Origin: Roseovarius nanhaiticus
GTDB lineage: Bacteria; Pseudomonadota; Alphaproteobacteria; Rhodobacterales; Rhodobacteraceae
Direction of reading: 5' to 3'
Length of the DNA: 64,000 bases
Assembly (NCBI RefSeq): GCF_900156535.1
Contig: NZ_FTNV01000002.1
Span: forward strand, 1 to 64,000
Position numbers and translations under genes: made by a program. Of this stretch, positions 8,918 to 17,399 are shown piece after piece (position 1 is the first letter of the stretch; every line of letters begins with the position of its first letter). A model generated the notes under the pieces. That model did no database searches, had not been told where the DNA came from, and saw nothing but the letters and a program-made list of their open reading frames with translations.

Positions 8918-9394
8918 ATGCAAGAGACGCCCCCCCTCCCGAACGATGACGAGATCGACGCGATCCTTGCGCAGCACAAGCACCGCGAGGGCCCGCTCTT
9001 GCCGATGCTGCATAATTTGCAGGCCCGATACGGACACATTCCCGCCGGCGCGGTAGCGCGCATCGCCCATGTGCTGAACATGACCCGCGCCGAGGTGCAT
9101 GGCGTAGTTTCGTTTTACCACGACTTTCGCGAACTTCCCGCCGGTCGCCATGTTATCAAGATTTGCCGCGCCGAGGCGTGTCAGGCTGTCGGCGGCGATG
9201 TCATGGCCGAAGAAACGCTGGCAAAACTGGGCCTTGACTGGCACGGGACCACCCCGAACGGCGCCCTGACGGTCGAGCCGGTCTATTGCCTTGGCCTGTG
9301 CGCCTGCGGACCCGCGGCGATGGTGGACGGCAATGTGGTGGGCCGTCTCGATGCCCCCCGTCTTGAACGCATCGTGACGGAGGCGGGCGCATGA
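8918..9394 (+). CDS. fdsG: NAD-dependent formate dehydrogenase gamma subunit
   Basis: This 158-residue NuoE-like subunit carries a thioredoxin-fold [2Fe-2S] cluster. The four ligands are visible as C-x4-C in CRAEACQAVGGD (about residues 83 and 88) and C-x3-C in CLGLCACGPAAM (about 125 and 129). It belongs to the diaphorase part of the soluble FdsABG formate dehydrogenase and passes electrons between the alpha subunit and the FMN site. AAGG lies just upstream of ATG 8918. The last four bases overlap the start of fdsB (ATGA), which shows an operon. Confidence 0.95.
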   Translation: MQETPPLPNDDEIDAILAQHKHREGPLLPMLHNLQARYGHIPAGAVARIAHVLNMTRAEVHGVVSFYHDFRELPAGRHVIKICRAEACQAVGGDVMAEETLAKLGLDWHGTTPNGALTVEPVYCLGLCACGPAAMVDGNVVGRLDAPRLERIVTEAGA

Positions 9395-10908
9395 AAATTT
9401 ATGTTCCCATGGACAGCGCCGCCAAGGCGCTTGGAGCCGATGAGGTGGCGGAGGCCATCCGCGCCGAGGCAGCCGCGCGCGGCATTGACGTGACGCTGGT
9501 ACGCACCGGCACGCGCGGGATGATCTGGCTAGAGCCGCTGGTCGAGATCGACCGAGGCGCAGGCCGCGAGGCCTTCGGTCCCGTCGGCGCGGATGATGTG
9601 TCGGCGCTGCTGGACGGGACGCTCGAAGGGCATGGACCGGTAGAGGGCATCCCCTTCTTCGCACGCCAGACGCGTCTGACCTTTGCGAGATGTGGCGTGA
9701 TCGACCCGCTCAGCCTAGCCGACTACCAGGCGCATGGAGGCCTCGCCGGTCTGCGGCGCGCGCTTGCCATGACCGCGCCCGAAATTGTGGGAGAAGTCAC
9801 GAATAGCGGGCTGCGCGGTCGCGGCGGTGCAGGCTTTCCCACCGGCATCAAGTGGAAGACAGTGCTGGAGGCCGAGGCGCCGCAGAAATACATCGTGTGC
9901 AACGCTGACGAGGGCGACAGCGGCACCTTTGCAGACCGCATGATCATGGAAGGCGATCCCTTTACCCTGATCGAGGGGATGGCGATTGCCGGTCTCGCCG
10001 TCGGTGCGACGCGGGGCTACGTCTATCTGCGCTCGGAATATCCCGACGCGATCGCCGTAATGAACGATGCGATCCGCATCGCGCGGCAGAAGGGTGTACT
10101 GGGCGCGAGAATCCTCGGCTCGGACCGCATCTTTGACATGGAGGTGCGCGTGGGCGCGGGCGCCTATGTCTGCGGCGAGGAGACGTCCCTGCTCAACTCG
10201 CTCGAAGGCAAGCGCGGGGTTGTGCGGGCCAAGCCCCCTCTGCCTGCGCTTGAGGGATTTCTTGGGCGTCCGACCGTTGTGAACAACGTCATCAGCCTTG
10301 CCACCGTGCCAGTGATCTTTGAGCGCGGTGCGAACCATTACGCAGATTTCGGCATGGGCCGCTCACGCGGGACCGTGACCTTGCAGATCGCGGGCAACGT
10401 GGCGCGCGGCGGCCTTTTCGAGACGGCGTTCGGCATCAGCCTCGGTGAGATCGTGAATGATCTGGCCGGCGGCACACGATCGGGTCGGCCGGTCAAGGCG
10501 GTTCAGGTGGGCGGCCCCTTGGGCGCCTATATCCCCGTCTCGAATTTCGATGCGCCACTGGGCTATGAGGAGCTGGACGCCAAGGGCGGGCTTTTGGGCC
10601 ATGCGGGGCTGGTCGTCTTTGATGACAGCGCGGACATGCTGCGAATGGCGCGCTTTGCCATGGAATTCTGCGCCATCGAGAGTTGCGGCAAATGCACCCC
10701 TTGTCGGGTTGGATCGGTGCGCGGCGTCGAGACGATCGACCGTATCGCGCGCGGCGACGCCGACGCGATCCCGCTGCTCACCGACCTCTGCGAGACGATG
10801 ACCGACGGCTCGCTCTGCGCGCTTGGCGGATTTACCTCGTTCCCGGTCATGTCGGCGCTGACCCATTTCCCCGATGACTTCGCCACCCAGAAGGAGGCAG
10901 CGGAATGA
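9391..10908 (+). CDS. fdsB: NAD-dependent formate dehydrogenase beta subunit
   Basis: This 505-residue NuoF-like subunit reduces NAD. The first 110 residues or so are a thioredoxin-like extension. The NADH- and FMN-binding parts follow (GLRGRGGAGFPTGIKW, then CNADEGDSGTFADRMIME), and a C-terminal [4Fe-4S] site is seen in ESCGKCTPCRVGS (about residues 430-440) with the fourth Cys in GSLCALGGF. The length matches known FdsB. It overlaps fdsG by 4 bases upstream and fdsA by 4 bases downstream. Confidence 0.96.
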   Translation: MKIYVPMDSAAKALGADEVAEAIRAEAAARGIDVTLVRTGTRGMIWLEPLVEIDRGAGREAFGPVGADDVSALLDGTLEGHGPVEGIPFFARQTRLTFARCGVIDPLSLADYQAHGGLAGLRRALAMTAPEIVGEVTNSGLRGRGGAGFPTGIKWKTVLEAEAPQKYIVCNADEGDSGTFADRMIMEGDPFTLIEGMAIAGLAVGATRGYVYLRSEYPDAIAVMNDAIRIARQKGVLGARILGSDRIFDMEVRVGAGAYVCGEETSLLNSLEGKRGVVRAKPPLPALEGFLGRPTVVNNVISLATVPVIFERGANHYADFGMGRSRGTVTLQIAGNVARGGLFETAFGISLGEIVNDLAGGTRSGRPVKAVQVGGPLGAYIPVSNFDAPLGYEELDAKGGLLGHAGLVVFDDSADMLRMARFAMEFCAIESCGKCTPCRVGSVRGVETIDRIARGDADAIPLLTDLCETMTDGSLCALGGFTSFPVMSALTHFPDDFATQKEAAE

Positions 10909-13841
10909 AAGATTTTATCATCCCCACGTCCAAGGACGACCGCGACATGGGCACGCACGCCAAGACCGGCGCGCCCGTCACCCTGACCATCGACGGCTTT
11001 TCGGTGACCGTGCCCGAGGGCACATCCGTAATGCGCGCCGCCGCCGAACTTGGAATGCAGATTCCCAAGCTCTGCGCGAGTGACAACTTGGAGGCATGGG
11101 GGTCGTGCCGCCTTTGCGTCGTCGAAATCGAAGGCCGCCGCGGCACGCCCGCCTCCTGCACCACGCCGGTCGCCGAGGGCATGGCCGTGCGCACCCAGTC
11201 CTCGAAGGTCAAGAAGATCCGTAAGGGCGTGATGGAGCTCTATATCTCGGACCACCCGCTGGATTGCCTGACCTGCAGCGCCAATGGCGATTGCGAATTG
11301 CAGGATATGGCCGGCGCTGTGGGTCTGCGCGATCAGCGGTTTGAAGCCGGGCGCAATCACTACGATCCTCTGGGCATCGGCACGCTGGCGGCGGGCGACA
11401 TTCGCGCACGCGCACGCCCCGGCACCGGCGATTTGGGCAACCCCGAATACATCCCGAAGGATCAGTCGAACCCCTATTTCACCTATGATCCCAGCAAATG
11501 CATCGTCTGCTCGCGCTGCGTGCGTGCCTGCGAAGAGGTTCAAGGCACCTTTGCACTCACCATTGAGGGCCGCGGATTCGAGAGCCGCGTGTCGGCAGGT
11601 GCTGCGGGCGATGATTTCATGGCCTCAGATTGCGTCAGCTGCGGCGCGTGTGTGCAGGCCTGCCCCACCGCATCGCTACAGGAAAAATCCATCGTCGAGC
11701 TGGGTACGCCAGAGCGATCCGTCATCACCACATGCGCCTATTGCGGCGTCGGCTGCTCCTTCAAGGCCGAGTTGAACGGCGACGAGCTGGTGCGCATGGT
11801 TCCCTACAAGCACGGCAAGGCCAATCGCGGTCATAGCTGCGTCAAGGGACGGTTCGCCTATGGCTATGCAAATCACAAGGACCGTATCCTCAATCCGATG
11901 ATCCGGGACAGCATCGACGAGCCGTGGCAGGAAGTCAGCTGGGACGAGGCGCTGAGCTTTGCCGCGCAGCGGATGCGTGGGCTGCAAGAGCGGTATGGCA
12001 AGAAATCTGTCGGCGTCATCACCTCCAGCCGCTGCACCAACGAAGAAACCTACCTGGTGCAGAAGCTGACCCGTGCGGTGTTTGGCAATAACAACACCGA
12101 CACCTGCGCGCGCGTGTGCCATTCGCCCACCGGCTATGGCCTTGGCCAGACCTTTGGCACCTCCGCCGGCACACAGGATTTCGACTCGGTCGAGGATAGC
12201 GATGTCATCATCCTGATCGGCGCCAATCCGACCGACGCGCACCCCGTCTTTGCCAGCCGGATGAAGAAGCGCCTGCGCGCGGGGGCCAAGATCATCGTGA
12301 TCGATCCGCGCAAGATCGACCTTGTGCGCTCGGCCCATATCGAGGCATCGCACCACCTCCCGCTGCGTCCCGGTACCAACGTGGCCGTCGTCTCGGCCAT
12401 CGCGCATGTGATCGTGACCGAAGGGCTGATGGACGAGGCGTTCATCCGCGAGCGGTGCGACTGGGAGGAGTTCAGCGAATACGCCGAATTCATCAGCAAT
12501 CCGCGCCATAGCCCCGAGGCAACCGAGATGCTGACCGGCGTTCCTTCTGCCGATCTGCGCGCCGCCGCGCGCCTCTTTGCCACCGGCGGCAACGGCGCGA
12601 TCTATTACGGCCTCGGAGTGACCGAGCACAGCCAGGGCTCGACCACCGTCATCGGTATCGCAAACCTTGCCATGCTGACCGGAAATGTCGGACGCCGCGG
12701 TGTTGGTGTGAACCCGCTGCGCGGGCAGAACAACGTTCAGGGCTCCTGCGACATGGGGAGCTTCCCGCATGAATTGCCTGGCTATCGGCATGTCAAGAAT
12801 GACGACGTGCGCGAAATCTATCAAGAAATCTGGGGCGTCCAGATCGACAACGAGCCGGGGCTGCGCATCCCCAACATGCTGGACGCCGCCGTCGACGGCA
12901 CTTTCAAAGGGCTATATTGCCAAGGCGAGGATATTCTGCAATCCGACCCTGACACCAAGCATGTCGCCGCCTGCCTTGCCGCTATGGAATGCGTCATCGT
13001 GCATGACCTCTTCCTGAACGAGACGGCGAACTACGCGCATGTCTTCCTGCCCGGCTCGACCTTTCTCGAAAAGGACGGCACCTTCACCAATGCCGAGCGG
13101 CGCATCAACCGCGTCCGCGAGGTGATGAGGCCGCTCAATGGCTATGCCGATTGGGAGGTTACACAACTTCTTGCCAATGCCATGGGCGCGGGCTGGCACT
13201 ACACGCATCCCAGCCAGATCATGGGTGAGATCGCGGCGACCACGCCCAGCTTTGCCGGCGTGTCCTATGACGTGTTGGAGGAGAAAGGCTCGGTCCAGTG
13301 GCCGTGCAACGAGGCGCATCCGGACGGCACGCCGTTGATGCATGTCGATGGCTTCATGCGGGGCAAGGGACGGTTCATCGTCACCGAATATGTCGCGACC
13401 GAAGAAAAGACCGGCCCGCGTTTCCCCCTCCTGCTGACCACCGGGCGGATCCTGTCGCAGTATAACGTGGGCGCACAGACGCGGCGGACGGCCAACAGTG
13501 AATGGCATCACGAGGATTTGTTGGAAATCCACCCGCATGACGCCGACGTGAGGGGTATCAAGGACGGGCAATGGATCAAGCTGGCGTCCCGCTCGGGCGA
13601 GACGACATTGCGCACAAAGATCTCCGAGCGGATGTCACCAGGGGTGGTCTATACGACCTTCCATCATCCCGACACACAGGCCAACGTCATTACCACCGAC
13701 TATTCTGACTGGGCCACCAATTGCCCCGAGTACAAGGTGACGGCAGTGCAGGTCTCGCATTCTAACGGGCCGACCGACTGGCAGGAGGCGTATAACGCGC
13801 AGGCGGCACAATCACGCCGCATCCTGCCAGCGGCGGAATAG
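10905..13841 (+). CDS. fdsA: NAD-dependent formate dehydrogenase alpha subunit (Mo/W-bis-MGD)
   Basis: This 978-residue catalytic subunit oxidises formate to CO2 in the cytoplasm. An N-terminal [2Fe-2S] ferredoxin domain (CASDNLEAWGSCRLC region) is followed by the His/Cys [4Fe-4S] motif HPLDCLTCSANGDC. Next come two ferredoxin-type clusters (CIVCSRCVRAC and CVSCGACVQAC) and a further cluster at CAYCGVGC. The molybdopterin domain then carries the catalytic cysteine, C405 in CARVCHSPTGYG, where E. coli FdhF has selenocysteine. The C-terminal pterin-binding domain (LLTTGRILSQYN) is complete. It overlaps fdsB by 4 bases. Mo versus W cannot be told from sequence. Confidence 0.96.
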   Translation: MKDFIIPTSKDDRDMGTHAKTGAPVTLTIDGFSVTVPEGTSVMRAAAELGMQIPKLCASDNLEAWGSCRLCVVEIEGRRGTPASCTTPVAEGMAVRTQSSKVKKIRKGVMELYISDHPLDCLTCSANGDCELQDMAGAVGLRDQRFEAGRNHYDPLGIGTLAAGDIRARARPGTGDLGNPEYIPKDQSNPYFTYDPSKCIVCSRCVRACEEVQGTFALTIEGRGFESRVSAGAAGDDFMASDCVSCGACVQACPTASLQEKSIVELGTPERSVITTCAYCGVGCSFKAELNGDELVRMVPYKHGKANRGHSCVKGRFAYGYANHKDRILNPMIRDSIDEPWQEVSWDEALSFAAQRMRGLQERYGKKSVGVITSSRCTNEETYLVQKLTRAVFGNNNTDTCARVCHSPTGYGLGQTFGTSAGTQDFDSVEDSDVIILIGANPTDAHPVFASRMKKRLRAGAKIIVIDPRKIDLVRSAHIEASHHLPLRPGTNVAVVSAIAHVIVTEGLMDEAFIRERCDWEEFSEYAEFISNPRHSPEATEMLTGVPSADLRAAARLFATGGNGAIYYGLGVTEHSQGSTTVIGIANLAMLTGNVGRRGVGVNPLRGQNNVQGSCDMGSFPHELPGYRHVKNDDVREIYQEIWGVQIDNEPGLRIPNMLDAAVDGTFKGLYCQGEDILQSDPDTKHVAACLAAMECVIVHDLFLNETANYAHVFLPGSTFLEKDGTFTNAERRINRVREVMRPLNGYADWEVTQLLANAMGAGWHYTHPSQIMGEIAATTPSFAGVSYDVLEEKGSVQWPCNEAHPDGTPLMHVDGFMRGKGRFIVTEYVATEEKTGPRFPLLLTTGRILSQYNVGAQTRRTANSEWHHEDLLEIHPHDADVRGIKDGQWIKLASRSGETTLRTKISERMSPGVVYTTFHHPDTQANVITTDYSDWATNCPEYKVTAVQVSHSNGPTDWQEAYNAQAAQSRRILPAAE

Positions 13842-13845
13842 CGGC

Positions 13846-14670
13846 ATGAGGGCGCACCACCTTATCCAAAGCGTGCCGGGCGTCACCGTCCGGCACGAGG
13901 GGATGCACGACATTCGGCGCAGCCTCCCCGAGGAAACGCCGACCGCGCTGGTCTTTGACGGCACTACCGCAGCCGTGATGATGACCAGCCCAAGCGATGT
14001 CGAGGATTTCGCGATAGGCTTTGCCCTGACAGAGGGATTCATCTGCAACCTTGAGGACGTGATGGATTTCGAGGTGGTAAGCCACGCGCATGGCATCGAG
14101 GCGCGGTTCTGGCTTGCGCCCGAGCGGGCCGAGGCGGTGCATCAGCGCCGTCGCAACATGCTGGGGCCGGTTGGCTGTGGCCTTTGCGGCATCGACAGTC
14201 TCGAGCAGGCCTTGCGGCCCCTGCCGGTGCTGCCGGCGGGGGGGCTTACATTCAGCTGCGCCACAGCGCGCCAGGCTACCGATGCGCTGCGCGTGCATCA
14301 GCCGTTGCATGACCAGACCCGTGCGGTCCACGCCGCCGGGTTCATGGATGCGAGTGGCATGATCGTGCTGGCCCGCGAGGATGTCGGGCGGCACAACGCG
14401 CTGGACAAGCTGATCGGCGCGATGCTGCGCAGGGGGATCGACCCCGCCACCGGCGCCATCGTGCTGACCTCGCGCGTGTCGGTCGAGATGGTGCAAAAGA
14501 CTGTCATCGCCGGCTGTCCTGTGCTCATCGCCGTGTCGGCCCCCACTGCCCATGCGCTGCGACTGGCCGAGGGCGCGCGTCTTACGCTGGCCGCCTTTGC
14601 GCGCGGGGGCAGTTTCGACATCTACGCGCATCCCGAGCGCATCCAGACAGGAGCCTGCCATGCAGCCTGA
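13846..14670 (+). CDS. fdhD: Formate dehydrogenase accessory sulfurtransferase FdhD/FdsC
   Basis: This 274-residue protein belongs to the FdhD family, which binds bis-MGD cofactor and delivers sulfur to the active-site metal of formate dehydrogenases. The functional CxxC is present as C111 and C114 in GCGLCG. Conserved stretches DVEDFAIGFALTEGF and LAREDVGRHNALDKLIG (the latter near residue 180) are intact. ATG 13846 lies four bases after the fdsA stop. In the R. capsulatus fdsGBACD order this is the fdsC position. The 3' end overlaps fdsD by 11 bases. Confidence 0.95.
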   Translation: MRAHHLIQSVPGVTVRHEGMHDIRRSLPEETPTALVFDGTTAAVMMTSPSDVEDFAIGFALTEGFICNLEDVMDFEVVSHAHGIEARFWLAPERAEAVHQRRRNMLGPVGCGLCGIDSLEQALRPLPVLPAGGLTFSCATARQATDALRVHQPLHDQTRAVHAAGFMDASGMIVLAREDVGRHNALDKLIGAMLRRGIDPATGAIVLTSRVSVEMVQKTVIAGCPVLIAVSAPTAHALRLAEGARLTLAAFARGGSFDIYAHPERIQTGACHAA

Positions 14671-14878
14671 CAAACTGGTCATGATGGCCAACCAGATTGC
14701 CACCTATTTCGCCACCCAGCCCGGCACCGATCAAGCCGAATGCGTCGCGGCCCATCTGAATGATTTCTGGGAGCCGCGGATGCGAGCTGCCTTGGCGAAT
14801 TATCATGAAAACGGGGGAACCGGCCTGTCAGAGCTTGCCAAAGAAGCGATGCCACTCATGAGAGTGCCTGCGGCCTAA
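14660..14878 (+). CDS. fdsD: Formate dehydrogenase delta subunit
   Basis: This 72-residue protein (MQPDKLVMMANQIATYF...) fits the small FdsD family, which is needed for active Fds enzyme without being a cofactor-carrying subunit. Features are the MANQIAxYF helix, a central HLxDFWEPRM motif and a C-terminal acidic-hydrophobic tail. Its start is inside the end of fdhD (11-base overlap) behind GACAGGAG. It is the last gene of the fds operon; no T-run terminator follows directly. Confidence 0.92.
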   Translation: MQPDKLVMMANQIATYFATQPGTDQAECVAAHLNDFWEPRMRAALANYHENGGTGLSELAKEAMPLMRVPAA

Positions 14879-15368
14879 CTTGCGAGGCCGTCCGGTTCAT
14901 AGTGGATCAAAGCATAGCGCGAGTTCCGCTGGGCCGTCATGTAGCGTGTCAAAGAGCGCCGAGCCGTCGGGCCACCGCATCGCTCGATGTGCTTCAAAAT
15001 AGTCTCCGCGCGCGCAAGAAGCACTTTCGCGCTCTCAAAAGTTTGCAGGTTGAGACCCCCTGCGGATCTGGCCTCACAGATTTACGTCATGGAGGGGCTC
15101 GGAGACGCATTTGGCGACTTGGTGCATCGTTAGAACGATCGTGTCCAAATAGGTGGTATCGGACCTACTGTTCGACTTGAGGTGCCGACTATTTCGATCG
15201 TCATCATACAGACCATCGTCAGGTAAGATGTGCTGCGACGCGGCGCCGTCACCTCTTACAAAGGTCCGCTCTGGGCCGATCTCGAACAAAGATAAGGCTT
15301 TTAACTATCCTGCAAGGAGTTCAAAACGCCCCGAGCAGCATAGCTGCTTGGGGCGTTCATCATGTTTC
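14879..15368. other. No intact gene; possible degenerate minus-strand remnant
   Basis: An open minus-strand stretch from 15081 to a TAG at 14875 encodes about 68 residues with protein-like composition (segments FESAKVLLARAETILKHIE and ARRSLTRYMTAQRNSRYAL). It has no early start codon and is preceded in frame by a TAA. It may be the tail of a decayed gene. Its stop codon overlaps that of fdsD. The rest, up to the terminator at 15325, shows nothing I could recognise. Confidence 0.35.
15325..15357 (-). terminator. Rho-independent terminator of the gene at 15369-15809
   Basis: A 15-bp near-perfect stem (AACGCCCCGAGCAGC against GCTGCTTGGGGCGTT, one G-T pair) closes a three-base loop. On the minus strand it is followed by TTTTG. 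It begins 12 bases after the stop of the minus-strand gene, which supports transcription of that gene. Confidence 0.8.
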
Positions 15369-15809
15369 TCATCTGTTCATGATGTCCAGCAGACACCGGT
15401 GCGCCGCAACTTGATCAAGCACACTGTCACGGCTGTTGAGGAAGTCCTGGAACAGGCATCGCAACTCAATGAGCTCATCGCCGCGATCAGAATAGACCGG
15501 CGTTTCACGGGTTTCGCCGTGCGGGCCAAATTCGTCGTACCCCGTCTCCTCGAAGCGGTCTTCGCTGCCGAGGCATTCGGCAGCGATACTGCGCTCCAGG
15601 ATGTCCATGACGGCTGCGAAGCCGCCCTCGTCCGCCTCATCGAAGGGTTGGCGTTCTTTGAGCCGCGCGAGGCAGCGCGACACGAAAGCCACGTCTCTGG
15701 CATTGTCGCCAAGGTGGAGCGACTTGGCCCTGTCGGCTACCTGACGGCCCAGACCCACGGTCTCCGCAGCCAGGTCATCTATGTTTATTTTATTGGAAAG
15801 TAAGTGCAT
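15369..15809 (-). CDS. Hypothetical protein
   Basis: This 146-residue soluble, acidic protein starts MHLLSNKINIDDLAAETVGLG and is rich in D, E, L and R. It has no signal peptide, membrane segment or motif that I recognise. It looks alpha-helical throughout. The strong terminator just behind the stop and the protein-like composition argue that it is real. A GGGGA sequence lies about 9 bases before ATG 15809. It belongs to a minus-strand group with 15912-16325 and the broken exonuclease gene. Function unknown. Confidence 0.6.
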   Translation of the reverse strand: MHLLSNKINIDDLAAETVGLGRQVADRAKSLHLGDNARDVAFVSRCLARLKERQPFDEADEGGFAAVMDILERSIAAECLGSEDRFEETGYDEFGPHGETRETPVYSDRGDELIELRCLFQDFLNSRDSVLDQVAAHRCLLDIMNR

Positions 15810-15874
15810 CGTCGGGAATCCCCATGGTTGATAGTCAATCGTTGGGGCGACCAGTTCGGCGGCCCCTTCAAGAC

Positions 15875-15898
15875 AGCCGACCCTTGGCAGGGTCGGCT
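15875..15898 (-). terminator. Stem-loop behind the gene at 15912-16325
   Basis: A perfect 9-bp inverted repeat AGCCGACCC/GGGTCGGCT with a six-base loop lies 14 bases after the minus-strand stop. There is no clear T-run on the minus strand, so it may be an imperfect terminator or an mRNA 3'-end protecting hairpin. Confidence 0.55.
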
Positions 15899-15911
15899 TT
15901 GGTTGGGGAAT

Positions 15912-16325
15912 TCACGCAACTTGCGAGATGATGTGCGATGCTTTGCAGCGGATGTCGCTGGTAGGATCATTCTCAGCGATCAGCTTCAGCAATGCGCCGA
16001 GCTTGTCCGAGAGCAGACAGCACTCCGTGACAAATCCGGAAGCGGGGTCGATCTGGGCAAAAAGGCCGCTCTCAATCCGATCTGGATCGCCGACATGCTC
16101 CAGAGTCAGCAACCGGTGAAAATCGACCAGCTGACTGCTTTGTGCCCGGGTCAGGCGCCGTGTATGGCGCACGGCCTCACACAGCAAAAATACGCGGGCA
16201 CTGGCCGCTGGGCCGCCGAGCCTGTGGGCGGCCTCGGCCAACGCCGTCCCGTGGTCACGCAGGAAACCGCGCACATGCTCCAAGTTCGGGCAAGGCAGCT
16301 TGGTGAGTGTTTGGTAATAGGTCAT
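15912..16325 (-). CDS. Hypothetical protein
   Basis: This 137-residue protein starts MTYYQTLTKLPCPNLEHVRGF. It looks all-helical and has no recognised motif, signal or membrane segment. The start at 16325 is chosen because protein-like composition begins there; an in-frame extension to 16424 is possible. A strong AAAGGAGGA sequence further upstream is instead spaced for a TTG-started 15-codon frame that ends on this start codon (see findings). A stem-loop follows the gene. A 54-bp sequence about 150 bases upstream also occurs before the exonuclease remnant. Confidence 0.55.
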   Translation of the reverse strand: MTYYQTLTKLPCPNLEHVRGFLRDHGTALAEAAHRLGGPAASARVFLLCEAVRHTRRLTRAQSSQLVDFHRLLTLEHVGDPDRIESGLFAQIDPASGFVTECCLLSDKLGALLKLIAENDPTSDIRCKASHIISQVA

Positions 16326-16472
16326 GGGTTTCGTCCCGGGGTTGCGCTGCACCAAAGCGGCAGCTTCAAGATGCCTGTCTCCTCCTTTCCAAAGGCAATC
16401 TGGCCAGGCCCGTTGTAGCAGCAACTGGGTCCGTCGGTCTGGCTCATGTTAATGTTTGTTTGGATTCCGCCG

Positions 16473-16526
16473 CACCGGAGTTTCCGGATCTGCGCGGCCT
16501 CATGAGAGGGCCCGCGCAAGATCTGG
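16473..16526 (-). repeat. Upstream repeat, copy A
   Basis: This 54-base stretch aligns without gaps to 17184-17237 with 40 of 54 positions identical, including an 11-base core TTCCGGATCTG and the tail CAAGA. Both copies lie upstream of minus-strand genes (16325 and 17112). It may be a shared promoter or regulator site, or a duplicated upstream region. Confidence 0.55.
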
Positions 16527-16600
16527 AAATCGGGTGACGCGGGGCGTCGTCCTACGACCCACCTTCAACGCTCGTTCTCTCGTCCTCGTTTGGACGAACC

Positions 16601-17112
16601 TCAGTATTGCATCGCCTTGCGCCATGCATTTGCAGGCCCGGCACTATCCGGGCCCGCCCGATGTGGAGGGGGACGGCGTTCGAGGGTTTCGTACAGCATG
16701 TCCAGCGCCATTCCGGAAAAGATCGCCAAGGAAATCCGATGATAATCCTCGGCGGCTGGTATCGTGGCGCGACCGCTTGCTTTCATCAATTGAAAAGCCA
16801 GCGAGTTTCAAATGCCGGAGCATCCGGCACCAGCACGCGATCTCTCAGGTGCTCAAACCGATCATCCACGACGGCGCAGGCAACTGGTGCCTCTTGAAGA
16901 ACCTCCAGCGCGATGCCGTGGACGGCAGCGCTCTGAGGCGCCCAGTCAGCAAGATCCCAGCCCGGTGCAGGCCGGATCAACGTGCTCCAAGTCCGTACCT
17001 CGTCGTTTTCCAGCCATGACAGACCAACTTCGATTGGCCAGCTCTCTCGCGACAGGCTCGACGCTTCAAAGTCCAGGGTGGCGAACCTCTCCATGTCTGT
17101 ATCTGGTTGCAT
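16601..17112 (-). pseudogene. Frameshifted DEDD 3'-5' exonuclease (DnaQ-like)
   Basis: The first part, from ATG 17112 (GGAAGA upstream), reads FATLDFEASSLSRESWPIEVGLSW, with the Asp-x-Glu of the ExoI motif of RNase T/DnaQ exonucleases and a VHGIALEVL segment typical of the family. It stops after RWLFN at about 16785. The missing C-terminal part continues in another frame as LMKASGRATIPAAEDYHRISLAIFSGMALDMLYE and RPPPHRAGPDSAGPANAWR to 16601, which supplies the His and Asp of ExoIII. Adding one base at TGGCTTTTCAATTG (about 16788-16801) restores the frame. It is most likely a decayed gene of roughly 170 residues; a sequencing error cannot be excluded. Confidence 0.72.
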
Positions 17113-17183
17113 TGCTGATCTTCCTCGAAAAATGTGATGTGCCAGTGTCACGCGTGCACGTTACCCAGACGCAATCCGCATCT

Positions 17184-17237
17184 CACCGCAGATTCCGGAT
17201 CTGAGCGCTCTCACAAAGGGAGCCGCACAAGAACCGG
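17184..17237 (-). repeat. Upstream repeat, copy B
   Basis: This is the partner of 16473-16526 (40 of 54 bases identical, ungapped). It lies about 72 bases upstream of the exonuclease remnant start on the minus strand. Confidence 0.55.
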
Positions 17238-17399
17238 GCATCTTGTGAATCATGGGACACAGAATTTGGCTGATTTCGATGCTGCGGCTTTGAGTGCCCG
17301 CAGTCATCGGCCCAATTTTTTACCGACTGGAAGCGATGGACACTGCGATATTTTCAACAGATCATGACCTCAGCGCCGCAGCCCGGGGTCATTCCGCGA

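Noticed and set aside
8918-14878. Reading fdsGBA as part of a NADH dehydrogenase (nuo) cluster
   Set aside because: NuoE/NuoF similarity is shared, but fdsA has the formate dehydrogenase Mo domain with catalytic Cys405, and fdhD plus fdsD follow.
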